From Onthophagus taurus (taxonomy: Eukaryota > Arthropoda > Insecta > Coleoptera > Scarabaeidae), in assembly GCF_036711975.1 (NCBI RefSeq), contig NC_091967.1, forward strand, positions 7,440,001-7,504,000: a DNA stretch of 64,000 bases. Reading direction: 5' to 3'. The first letter of the stretch is position 1. Each line of letters opens with the position of its first letter. The notes beneath the pieces are model-generated. The model made no database searches, was not told the DNA's origin, and was given only the letters and a program-made list of their open reading frames with translations. The position numbers and the translations under genes were made by a program. Positions 1-10,600 of the stretch are shown here, one piece after another.

Positions 1-364
1 CCTCTCTGCCTTAAGCATTTCTTTTTTTGTTGAAATATGGTTATTCTAAAAGTAGTTGTTTTATGGATTTCTTTTAACTTTGTTACTGTTATTATTTTTT
101 TTTTGTTTCAATTTAAGTGCTATGTAATTCCGTAGCAGTTTTATGTTTGTCAAAAAAATGTTAAGAAATTTAAATAAAAACTTCAACAATCTATAACCTT
201 ATTGTTAAACTAGAGGGAACAGTTACATATTTAGTTACCACAATAATCTTGTTTGAATGCATTATTTTTTACTGCGATTTGAACATATAGATGAGATTGA
301 TCTATATCGAGTCTTGTGTTAAATTTCAATTTAATTGAGTGCAATCAGTTTTTGGAATTTTATA

Positions 365-489
365 TGGATTCAGATTGGGCTGGGAGTTAGAAACTGGAAG
401 GTCAAGGCACGAAATAGAAGAGAGTGGAAGCTGATCCTAAAACAGGTCAAGACCCACTAGGGGTTGTGTTGCCAATAATGATGATGATG
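365..489 (+). mobile_element. 3' end of a LINE (RTE-like) retrotransposon, fragment
   Basis: One frame reads the typical end of a LINE polyprotein, including GVRNWKVKARNRREWKLI, followed by a stop at 458-460 and a short ATG-repeat tail at 478-489. This arginine/tryptophan-rich ending and a tail of short repeats rather than poly(A) are usual for RTE-clade LINEs. Only about 30 codons remain, with no reverse transcriptase or endonuclease nearby, so it is a dead 5'-truncated copy. The clade is inferred from tail type and peptide style. Confidence 0.6.
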
Positions 490-1146
490 ACAAGCAGTTA
501 TTAATAAATTTAGGCAACCCAAATGACATCTGAAGCATTAAGCATAATTTTGTCAAAAAGAAACATTGTAATTGTTTTTATTTTAAATTACGTTAAAATA
601 TATATAGTTGATTTTTTGATGTTTCTATATATTTAAGATATAATTGTCAAATAAATATTACATCAATTAATTACAAAGTTTAATAAATTGTAAAGATGAC
701 GTCTGTCATGACATTTTAAACTTAAAATTTAAATTATTTATATTTGTAAAACGTCTTGTCGTTTCTTCTCAAGCGATTCAAATTCATTTCACTTTTATCC
801 TCAATTTCATCTTGATATTCGTCGTATTTATTTTCTCGTTTCAAAAAGTAATATATCCTAAAAGAAAATTAATAATAAAAAAAAATTTAAATCAAATATT
901 CTACTCACAGCCAAATTACAATAACAAGGACACTAAAAATTTCGTACAATCTACAAATGCAAAACATTTTTTGTTTCTATTTAGTTCATTTTTTAACGAT
1001 TTAAATAATAATAAAGAAATTGACGTTTATTTCAATAACGCCATCTACAATTTATTTGTTAAAGTAACCAAAGACAACTTTACATTACATTCCATATTTG
1101 TAAAGAGAAATTTAATAATCGACGACACTAAATTTAATCGAATAAA
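490..1146. other. Intergenic, upstream of Sec20
   Basis: AT-rich DNA with no supported gene. An open frame runs from about 812 into the Sec20 start but has no ATG of its own and looks like chance. The Sec20 promoter should lie here, but no clear TATA box was seen. Confidence 0.5.
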
Positions 1147-1937
1147 ATGGAATCAGAACGATTTATGTTAAAGTCTTTAAGGCAAGATATAACACAAAAT
1201 CATTTACAACTGCGTGCATTGATACAGGTAAGTTTTTCTTTCCAAATAAAATCACAGAATTTCTTCCACGTATTGATAGAAATGCACAGGATATCGGCGC
1301 ATGCGCTGGCACTCTGACTGAACTGCAAGGTTTAAACGGCGCGGGACGTTCAAAAATATCCGCGTTAAGGAAGTTCATCGATCAATTTGGTGATATTGCC
1401 AAAGAAGCAAGGAATACAGAATTATTAAAAGAAGTCGTGTCACAAAGAGAACAATTAAAGAAGTATTAGATAATTTATTTTTTTTTAATTTAGACTTATC
1501 GAGATATCTTTTTTAGAGCTATGGACGATTTTAAAAAGGCAAACATAAAATCAATGCTAACAATTGAAAAAAACATGAAAGAGGAGTTATTAAAATCAAA
1601 TAATGAAGAAACTAACATAAGACATCGCCAAAAAAGGGATAAGGAGCATTTGGTTAAGGTGACTTCAAGCGTAACCGATCAATTGATGTCTATTAGTCGA
1701 TTATTAGCAGATACAACTAAAAGGAGTGCTGAAACTTTAGATACGTTAGTGATTTCGTCTGATAGTGTTACCGGAACACAAGAAGAGTTAAAAGTCACTG
1801 CTGGGTTTATTGGTCAATCTGGAAAGTTGTTAAATAAATTTGGAAGGAGGGAATTTACCGATAAAATACTAATGTTTATTGCTTTTACATTCTTTATTGC
1901 TTGTGTATTGTATATTGTACAGAAACGAATGTTTTAA
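1147..1937 (+). CDS. Sec20: Sec20/BNIP1 SNARE protein
   Basis: Vesicle-transport SNARE of the endoplasmic reticulum, part of the syntaxin-18 complex that receives COPI vesicles from the Golgi. Three coding exons are read: 1147-1227, 1290-1462 and 1517-1937, giving 224 aa, close to the 228 aa of human BNIP1. The N-terminal ALIQDI, the central coiled-coil SNARE segment and a C-terminal tail anchor (roughly residues 197-217) with a positive end match the family. Exon 1 starts at the first in-frame ATG. The 62-base and 54-base introns both have GT..AG ends and keep phase. An AATAAA follows at 1951-1956. The next gene, PELP1, lies 321 bases downstream on the same strand. Confidence 0.9.
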
Positions 1938-2258
1938 GCGTGTAAATTAAAATAAATTATTTTTTCCCTTTTTAAATTTAATTATTTGACATATGACATT
2001 TTTTAACCAATAAATTTGAGGTTATAAATGATTCAATCGAACATTACTTAAAAACAATAACTATTTTATTATGTGATAATAACGATAAAGAAGAATACAA
2101 TTATTATATCCTATCTAAATACTAAAAAGGATTTAAAAATTTAAATGGTTTTCATTAAAATGATTTAATCGAACATTCCTATAAACGTGTTCTGTTCAAC
2201 ATAAACATAACCTCAAAGCAAGAAGTAACTTTCTTAAACTGCTAGATAAGTGATTAAA
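1938..2258. other. Sec20-PELP1 intergenic region
   Basis: Holds the Sec20 poly(A) signal at 1951-1956 and two opposed copies of a recurring 9-mer, TGAGGTTAT at 2018-2026 and ATAACCTCA at 2207-2215. The second is 44 bases before the PELP1 start. Nothing else recognisable. Confidence 0.6.
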
Positions 2259-4450
2259 ATGGTACTAACACAAGGTCAAGTAAATGAAATTTTAAAATTA
2301 ATTAGTCACCACGATTCTAATCGACAAGATGTAATATCTTTATTATTAAATGATCCCATAACTGCAAATTTTGTTATAAGTTACATACGAAATGGGTTGA
2401 ATACGGTTCTACAATACGAAAGCACCCTTAATTTATTGTCTGGAATGGTGATGAGCTTTTCTAAAGATATACTAAGCGATCATTTAATGAATTTTATTGA
2501 AAAGGTTATTGGCAATCGCAAAGATTCTTATGCAAAATTTCAATTTTTAGGTTAGTATATATAACAAAAGCATATTTAATGTTAATAATCTGGTGATTTT
2601 TAGAAAGATCTTTAAGATGTGTGAGTATTTACGATGTGGTTAACAAACAAACAATAGGTGTTACGATAGGCAAAATCATTGAAAAATGTGTTTCGATTGA
2701 AATGAATTCAAGTTTAGAATTAGACGCGTTGTCTTGTTTACAAGCGTGTTTAGAATTTTATCCAGGAAATTGTCTCCCGCATAAGAATAAACTGGAAAAT
2801 CACATTGTGGGTTATTTAAAGTATGAAAAACAAAATCAATTTGTAATCGAAAAAGCTGGAAAGTGCTTTCATTATTTACAACAGGTAATTAATTGATTTA
2901 ATGAGATACATTAAACAATTTTGTTTTAATTTTAGTGTGGCCCCACAAAGAATCACACTCAAAATTGGAGCAACGCTTTCGTTAAAATCATTTCAACCAT
3001 AAAAGAATTATTAAAGTGTTTAGACAACAATCAATATAAATTTAATGAAAGTAATGATTTTTTTTCGTTAAATGTGGATAGTGAAACGAATACTAAGCTT
3101 TTTCTTCTCGAATGTCGATTGGAAAATTTAATTCATTTTGCAACTGCTTTGATACGGTAATCACAAATACTTTGTTTTCTTTGTAATTAAAACTTTCTGG
3201 TTTCAGATACAAATTTAATTCTCCGAAAGCTCTTAAACCAGATTTATTTTTAAATCTTTTGAGCTCTCGGGTTAACAACGACCTCATAAATGAATCAACT
3301 ACAATTGAATCGTGTCTTACAAACAGCATAAGGGGACGTGTTGAAATGCAATTATTTAAATTATTTCGATTATTTCTGAAAATGTAATTTTTTAATATTT
3401 TAATTCTGCTATTTAATAATAGATGTCGCCCAATTTTTTTTTAAATCAAAAATTTGTTTTAGGTTAGGGGTCATTTTGATTCCATATTCATATAAAATAA
3501 CTAAAATTCTCTTGGATAAATTAAGCGAAACGGAAAATATTGATTATAAAAAGATTCTTTATGAAGTAATCGGATATTTTGTGAGTGTGTTAAAAAGTAA
3601 CGTGAATTCAACATATCATAAAAGATTGGTTGAATTAATTTTGGTAGATGTTAAACCGATTGTTAGTAATGTTACTTTAAATGTTTCGAAAAAACCATCA
3701 AAAGTTCGACAAGAAATTACTGTACAGCATACTATAGTTTCCATTGGAAATGATTTGATATCAAAAGAGGAAGTTTGTATTTCTGCTTTAAATTGCTTAA
3801 AAATGGTTTTGACCCATTTAAATTTGAATATAAAGCAGAATTATCTAAAACAGATGTATAATATGATTTGTAATACCTTACGTTCAATTCAAAATGGAAT
3901 TGATACTCCTCCATATATCTCAAAAAAATCAATTGGGAAATTATATGAAGTTATTGTTGCTAGTTTGGAGCAAAAACATCCCCCTTCTTTACCTGTTATT
4001 ATTAAGTTATTAAAAACGGGTTTATCAACTGGGAATGATGATATATCATGTATTTGTACAGTCGGTTTAATGACAATTGAGAAAATTTGCCAACCAATTC
4101 GGCCGTTAGTTTATTCTTGTAATAGAGTTGAAAATTATGCAAGAATGAATAACCAAGACCAACAAGATAGTATGGATATTAGTGCGGAAATGGTCGATTT
4201 AGATATTGAAATCAAAAGTGGGGATACGAGTGGCAACATTACATTATCTTCTATTGAATGTAAGTCAAATATAAACGAAGAAAGTCCGAAACGTGAACCA
4301 CAAGATTTAAATGATGAAGAGATGACGGAATTAGATAACAACACAGGTGTAAATGGAAAATTAAATGTTGAAGCAAGGGTTGATGTAACAAGAATAAGAG
4401 AAGATGGTTATACGTTATTAGAAATGTTAGGTTCTTTTAAAGATAGTTAA
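2259..4450 (+). CDS. PELP1: PELP1 / Rix1-type ribosome biogenesis protein
   Basis: Homologue of PELP1 (yeast Rix1), the scaffold that with WDR18/Ipi3 and TEX10/Ipi1 helps mature and export the large ribosomal subunit in the nucleolus. Five coding exons (2259-2550, 2604-2884, 2936-3156, 3207-3383, 3463-4450) give 652 aa. Helical-repeat segments line up with the human protein: ALSCLQACLEFYPGNC, a HTQNW segment, LGVILIPYSYK, and a C-terminal block starting CISALNCLKMVL. A short acidic stretch (LNDEEMTELDNN) stands where the long proline/glutamate-rich vertebrate tail would be, so this is a compact form. The first ATG is at 2259. An AATAAA at 4463-4468 ends the gene, convergent with the M13 gene. 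Confidence 0.85.
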
Positions 4451-4462
4451 ATGAAACGACTA

Positions 4463-4487
4463 AATAAATCTTTTTACTTTCTTTATT
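4463..4487. terminator. Facing poly(A) signals of PELP1 (+) and the M13 gene (-)
   Basis: AATAAA on the + strand at 4463-4468 serves PELP1. TTTATT at 4482-4487 is AATAAA on the - strand and is the likely signal for the M13 gene. The two lie 14 bases apart, so the two mRNAs probably overlap tail to tail. Confidence 0.55.
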
Positions 4488-4639
4488 ATTTTTTATACAA
4501 ACTCCACAACATTTACAATAAGAAAAAATATCAAAATTTTTGGTTAGTAAAAAAGAACAAACTAAAACAGTAATTGTAACGAAAATAAATATTTTTGCAA
4601 TAAAAAAATTGTATTTTGTAAATGTTGCAACTTTTTTTC

Positions 4640-7600
4640 TTAAAAAATATCATCACATTTCTCACTTGTATCTACAGGACAACCAAAAGCGTGCTGAAAA
4701 CCATCAACTTGCGACCAAATTACTTCAAGGCTAAAAAAAACAACAAAAAAAAAAATCTTTTATGACAATTTTTAGTTTAACTTACAGCAATTTTCTAGGA
4801 AACCTATTATTTCCAATAACATCATAAAATTGATATTCTTTCGCCGTTAACGCACATAAACTTTGAGAATATGTTAAATAAAATAAAGCTGCGTCTTCGT
4901 AAGTTTCAAAAGACGGTTGATGAACATGTTCCAAGTTTCCTTTAGAAATCATATTTAAAGTTTCTTCGGCAATTCGAACAGCTGAAATTGTCTTAATAAC
5001 ATTTAAGGACGTTAAATTCGCTGTTGTTTTATCGCTAAGCTTTTTCCCAAGAATTATAGAATCTTCAATACATCTCATTGGACTTTTAATAGCATTTAAT
5101 GATTCGTTTACCGTTATATGGAATTGAGTAAGTAGTTTTAAGTCGGATGTCCAAACATTATCGTAAGGTAAAATGTTGGAAATTATCGCTTGAGATATTT
5201 CTACTCCTAATCTACCGAAAATAATTGGCCTAAAAACGAAAAACTTAATTGTAGGAATATTTTAATGATGTGTATATTGTAACTTACCAAGGGAAATTAT
5301 CCTCATAATAAAAATCATTTAATAAAACCTTTGGGATAATAATTTTATTAACAGAAGGTGAATAACTAACTCTGCCTGGTTTTAAAAATAAATAATTTAA
5401 AACATAATCTTCAGGATGCCCGGATATGAGTCTGCGTTCATCGATGCGTTGAAGAAACCTTATCCCTGATTTACAGTTTATAAAAAACGATTTTTTAATT
5501 ATATTCAATTTTCTGTAATAATTCTTCAAATAATCATCGTTTGTTACATTCTCAGGTAAACCAATTTGCAACCTTAAATTTCTAATTTTAAATGTTAAAT
5601 GACGAAATAAATTTTGCGTTTTCTCAAATTTCTTTAATCGTTGACTAATCGTTTCTCTTAATTCTTCATAAACACCATGCACGATACTTATCGTTTTATT
5701 TTTAATCGGGTTTTGTTTCTCAACAAGAACTTCAACGGCTAATCCCATGTACTTTCGAGTCAACCCAACACAAAATTCCCAACGATCAGGAGCGTTTTTG
5801 ACTCCAAATATTTCATTGTTATACGAATTCCAACTCGCAGCAAATTTATTATTAAGGTATGGAAGATATTCTCGTACTAAAGTCCATATAAAGTAACTAT
5901 TTGCCATTCCTTTCTCCGTTGAAGAACTTATTCCGGCAACTTCTTCAAGGTATCTTGGTGAGGTTATTATTACTTCTGTTGATTCGTCTATATTTGCTTC
6001 AGGGTACATTTTTGATAAAATATCATGAATATAAAGCTAAAACATATAATTGAAATTATTATTTAGAATTAAAGTAAAATAAATTATAAAAAATAAGTTG
6101 GTAGTAGTAATAGTTATTTTATTTTTATTATGTTTTTTTTTGAATATTTGACAGATAAATGTCATTGAAAAATGTGTTTAAAATTTTACCATTGGAACAG
6201 TTTGAGTTAATTCATGAATAGTTCTTATATTGTACGTTAAAATAGGATCTTGTAATTCATATGATTCGGGTGTAACTTCCGCTATACGTTTCTCATAATA
6301 GAATAAATCCCTCCCAAATCTGTCGGCGTCCTCTTTCGTTGCCCCAAAATTTATAACAACATCTGAGATGAATTGAGTGTAAGCCTTTTCCATCTAAAAA
6401 AATCATTTTTATGTTTTAATTAATAAATATAAATAGAAATTACGGCATCGTTGTTGTTCCTATTATAATAGTAACTTCTGTCCGGTAAACCTAACCCTGA
6501 AGGTGATATTCTTATTAAACTTGAACCTGGGACATTTGGACTTGGATCTACCGTAATTTTAAAGTAAGGACTAACACCGTAATCGGCATGCAAATTTATT
6601 AATAAACTCATTCCGTCGTGTTCCGCCATGTTCCAGTTTTTTAAAATTTTCCATCCTCCTATAAAAGAGAAATAATGAATTAGATTTGTCGTAACTTAAT
6701 TAAGAATCATAGAAAAAAGCTATTAAATTGTGAATAAGTTATGTTTTTGCATAATTTCAATGGTGCGTTAAATGTGAAGATCTTCTCTAACCAAGGTGAA
6801 CTTCTTAATGGGAAACAAGTTGTAGAAAAGAAGATATTTCGAGAATTTTTTTTATACTGATTGTGAGTGTTTTAATAAAATTTTGACAACTTAAGTGAGG
6901 TTAGAACTATCTAACCTCATTTTTAAAAAAATTAATTACCATTATTTTTAAGTTAAGTGAAGTATTTATTATATAATGTTAGTATTTCTAGTGAATTGAA
7001 TTAAATTAAAAAAAAAATTGAATATAGATATTATAGAAATGAAAATTTATGATGCATCGAGAAAAATCTTTAAACGAAGTATAACCCGCGATTTAACCAA
7101 TGCCTTCATACTTCTACTGTACAATTAAAGAAAGCAATATGCCACATGTTACTGACATGATATTTGTCTTGGAAGCAAATCGTCCTTTCACAATCTACCC
7201 AATTCAGAACCATTCAAAATATAAAATTAAAAATATACAGGATGGGCCATCTAACGTTTGGAATTTGAACTATCGGTTATTTTGATTTTGAAAGATAGAA
7301 TGACCAACAATTGTCGTCTTATGAGCGCACTGCTAAACCCTAATGTTTCTAGTTGTAGGTCTAATGTTAGTTCCAGTGACAGTGCAAGTATAAAACTAGA
7401 ACTAACACAAAAGTTAGAACTAGAATCTTTCGGGTTTAGCCGTCTTTAGAGACGTGCAGCTAAACCCAAATGATTCCAGTTCTAGGCATAGTGTTAGTCC
7501 TACATAGTAACAGTGCTAGTGTAAAACTAGAACTAACACTAGACCTAGAACTAGAAACATTCGGGTTTAGCCGTTCGGCTCTTACGGAGGAAACTCAGAG

Positions 7601-10600
7601 TTATCATAAGGACGGCACCTTTTCCAAGCAAAACTTTTCCTTTGCAAAACTACCCAGTGCCTGTATTAAGCTATGTTGAATTTTATGTGGGACAGTACAA
7701 GACTTGCACTTAGTGCATAGTAGTTTCGTAACTATGGTTACTGCATACATATATTGCGAGTTATATGACATTTCCGGTAAATGCATGCAATATTTTGTTT
7801 ACCATGATAACTCTAAAATGTTTTAATATTAAAATGAAATAAAACAACCAACTTCTTTTATTATAATTAGGTAGTTCTAAAAATATTTCCCGCGCGTACT
7901 TCCTTTCACCACATTAACCCAAGTATCGATTTTGTGTGGGGATATTTTTAGAAGAATCCCATCTATTTCGACGACAACAAAACGAGCTTTTGTTGGGATT
8001 TATAAAAATAAAGCTCAAGTGGGGATTATTTTTATGACCCCAATAACGTTTCTCTCAATTAAAAGGACTAAGATTAAAAAAAAAGAACAAAATAAAAAGA
8101 AACAAATACAACTTAATTCAGTGAAAGTAGTAATTTTGCCACTCATCGTATTAAATTGAGATACGATTTTTTAAGGCGTTGTCTCAAAGAGGAAATAATT
8201 AACTCTTTTGAGATAATAGCTCCAGGGATGCACTTTGTTATTACACAACATGGCCCAGAAAAACTTTCTAATTAAAAAGACCAACTCAATTAACTTTTAA
8301 CTCAACACAAAGAAACAATTTAAAAAATAAAATTCTTTTAAGTCATAAAAAATTGTTATGTTCAAGTTCATTCGTTGATATTTATCAATATTTTCGATTG
8401 TAAATTGTATAAGAAGTTTATAACGCACATTAAAGTTAATATTAGCTTTTAATCCAATTAGATGTTAGCGATAATTTATGATTTAGGACAAAAAATGCAA
8501 TCTAAAAAAGAAACATTGTTATATAAAAAATATTGCCGCGATTATAATTAAATTAGAGAATGCTACCTTATGATTATTTGTTGTTTTCAAATATTTATAT
8601 TTACATAACGGATGCTAATGAATCACCGAGGATTAAATTTCAATCTAATTAAGAAAATATTACGAAAATATAAAGGATGCGCAGTTTTCTTTATAATTAC
8701 CAATCTTCTGACCTAAATCAAAACGCTTACTAATAAATTGCTATTTTATTTATTAGTACGAATATTAGGTCAATAAAATTTTCTTCATTTTAATTCTAAT
8801 CAAAATTTAGTAATTTAGTGAATGCAATTAAAATTATATAACTCAAAAGAAGTTGAACCTTTTTGACGTTTACAAATGTCATTTTGACAATTTTAATAAA
8901 AGTGTTACCAACACAGAGTTACCAACATACTTATTTCTTTATTTTCATTTTAAAATGTATTTGAAATTAGAATATGCATCATAATATTCACAAATATATA
9001 ATTAAATAAGTAATTAAAATCAATTCAAATCACTAAAATACGTTGTAATTTAGTATTATATATTTTTTCAAATATGAGGGAGACAACTAAATTGACAGAA
9101 ATTATCATTAAGCAATCTTTATTATTATTTTTTACAACATTTTTATTACAACCATTTGTTTTTCTTGACAAAATCTTAATTTATAATTTATTGCAGGTTT
9201 TCTTCTCATAATTTACTTTTTATTCGGTATTCCATAAGTTTGATGGGGAACTCCATAACTATCAACAATTTTATTGGCATCAATCGATGGGTAATAAGTA
9301 CTACTAATTACGGGACTTTCCGTTGAAGAAATAATTGGTCCGTAAGTGCTCGCAATGAAAGGAGATTCCGTTGAAGAAACAAATTGTCCACCGTTAATTC
9401 CATTCGTGTTAATCGAAATTGATGGATTCACGAATCCTCCTGGAAGTGACGAAGAAACGTAGTTGGTAATAATTGGAGATGGTGTGGTTACAATTGATAA
9501 TCCATCAAGTGGTAAATTTCCGATTGATCCAGTTTCAACTTGATTAGTTATAATATTAGCACCACTTTCAGCGTGAGTGTTTAAAGTGTTTTGAACTTTT
9601 TCTTCAGCTTCAGCTTGATTTTTGTATTTAATAAAGTATACTTCTGGTTTAGTTGGTGGAGTTGGTGGTGGTGGTTCCACAACAATTTGTTGTTGTTCTT
9701 CCGGTTTCTTAACCAAAACGTAAACCAAAGTTTTTTCTTGTTGAGAATAAGCAACGGGTGGTACATACGGCTGAACTTTATAAGTTGGAGCTTTAATGAA
9801 AATAATTTTCACATTCTTCTTTGAAGGTGGGGCTGTTGGGGCAACATGCGGATGAATATCTTCCGGTTCTTCAGGCGCTTCATAAAAGTAAACGTGTTTT
9901 TGTACTTCAGCTGGATGATGATAAACACTCGGCGATGGTTGAGAATAAAATTGTTGTTGATAAATTTGGTGATGACTAGGAATTTGTGAAATCACGCTTT
10001 GATCATAAATTATAGGCGATAAAGTCGGTGTTACTGTTGGTCCAGAATAAAAAGGAACCGCCGTTGAAACTAACGGCGTGTGAAACGTCGGCGATGGAGG
10101 TAAATAATTTGGGGGAAGTCCCGTTACAGATTCAACTGGAACACCATAACTAGTTTGTAAAGGTTTCCTCAACTCTAATCCGATATCCGGTTTTCCAAAA
10201 ACTAAGCCAAAAAACCCGAAAATAATCTGAAAAACGAAAAGAATCGAAATAAAAGAAATTTAATGAACCACAAAAAACTTACCAAAGACTTCATAGTTTT
10301 TCCGTGGATTCCAAAATGAGATTGAGAAATTTTATGGTATATTAGATATTTATAAGACATCCCCACCTTAAAGGACATCCTTCTGTGAAGGCCGTTTTCG
10401 ATTCAACGTAACGCCGAGCGTTTTAACATTTTAAACTTGTGTCAATACGAAAAAGGAAGACACTAAAATTCCTCACCTTGTCATTTTTTTTAATATTCTA
10501 GATTACCAAACTAAAGCAATAAAACTTATACTACATAATTAATTAATTATCTTCGAATAATAAATTTATTTATTTTTAATTTTATTTTCTTCTACATTAT

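Noticed and set aside
812-1171. 119-codon open frame before Sec20
   Set aside because: Begins with a non-ATG codon, has no internal Met, overlaps the Sec20 start, and has AT-rich low-complexity composition.
3093-3329. - strand frame of 78 codons
   Set aside because: Antisense of PELP1 exons 3 and 4, which have phase-consistent splice sites on the + strand.
7310-7790. CRISPR-like array suggested by regular short repeats
   Set aside because: The blocks are opposed palindromes of uneven spacing in an insect genome, with no uniform spacers; this is a dispersed repeat.
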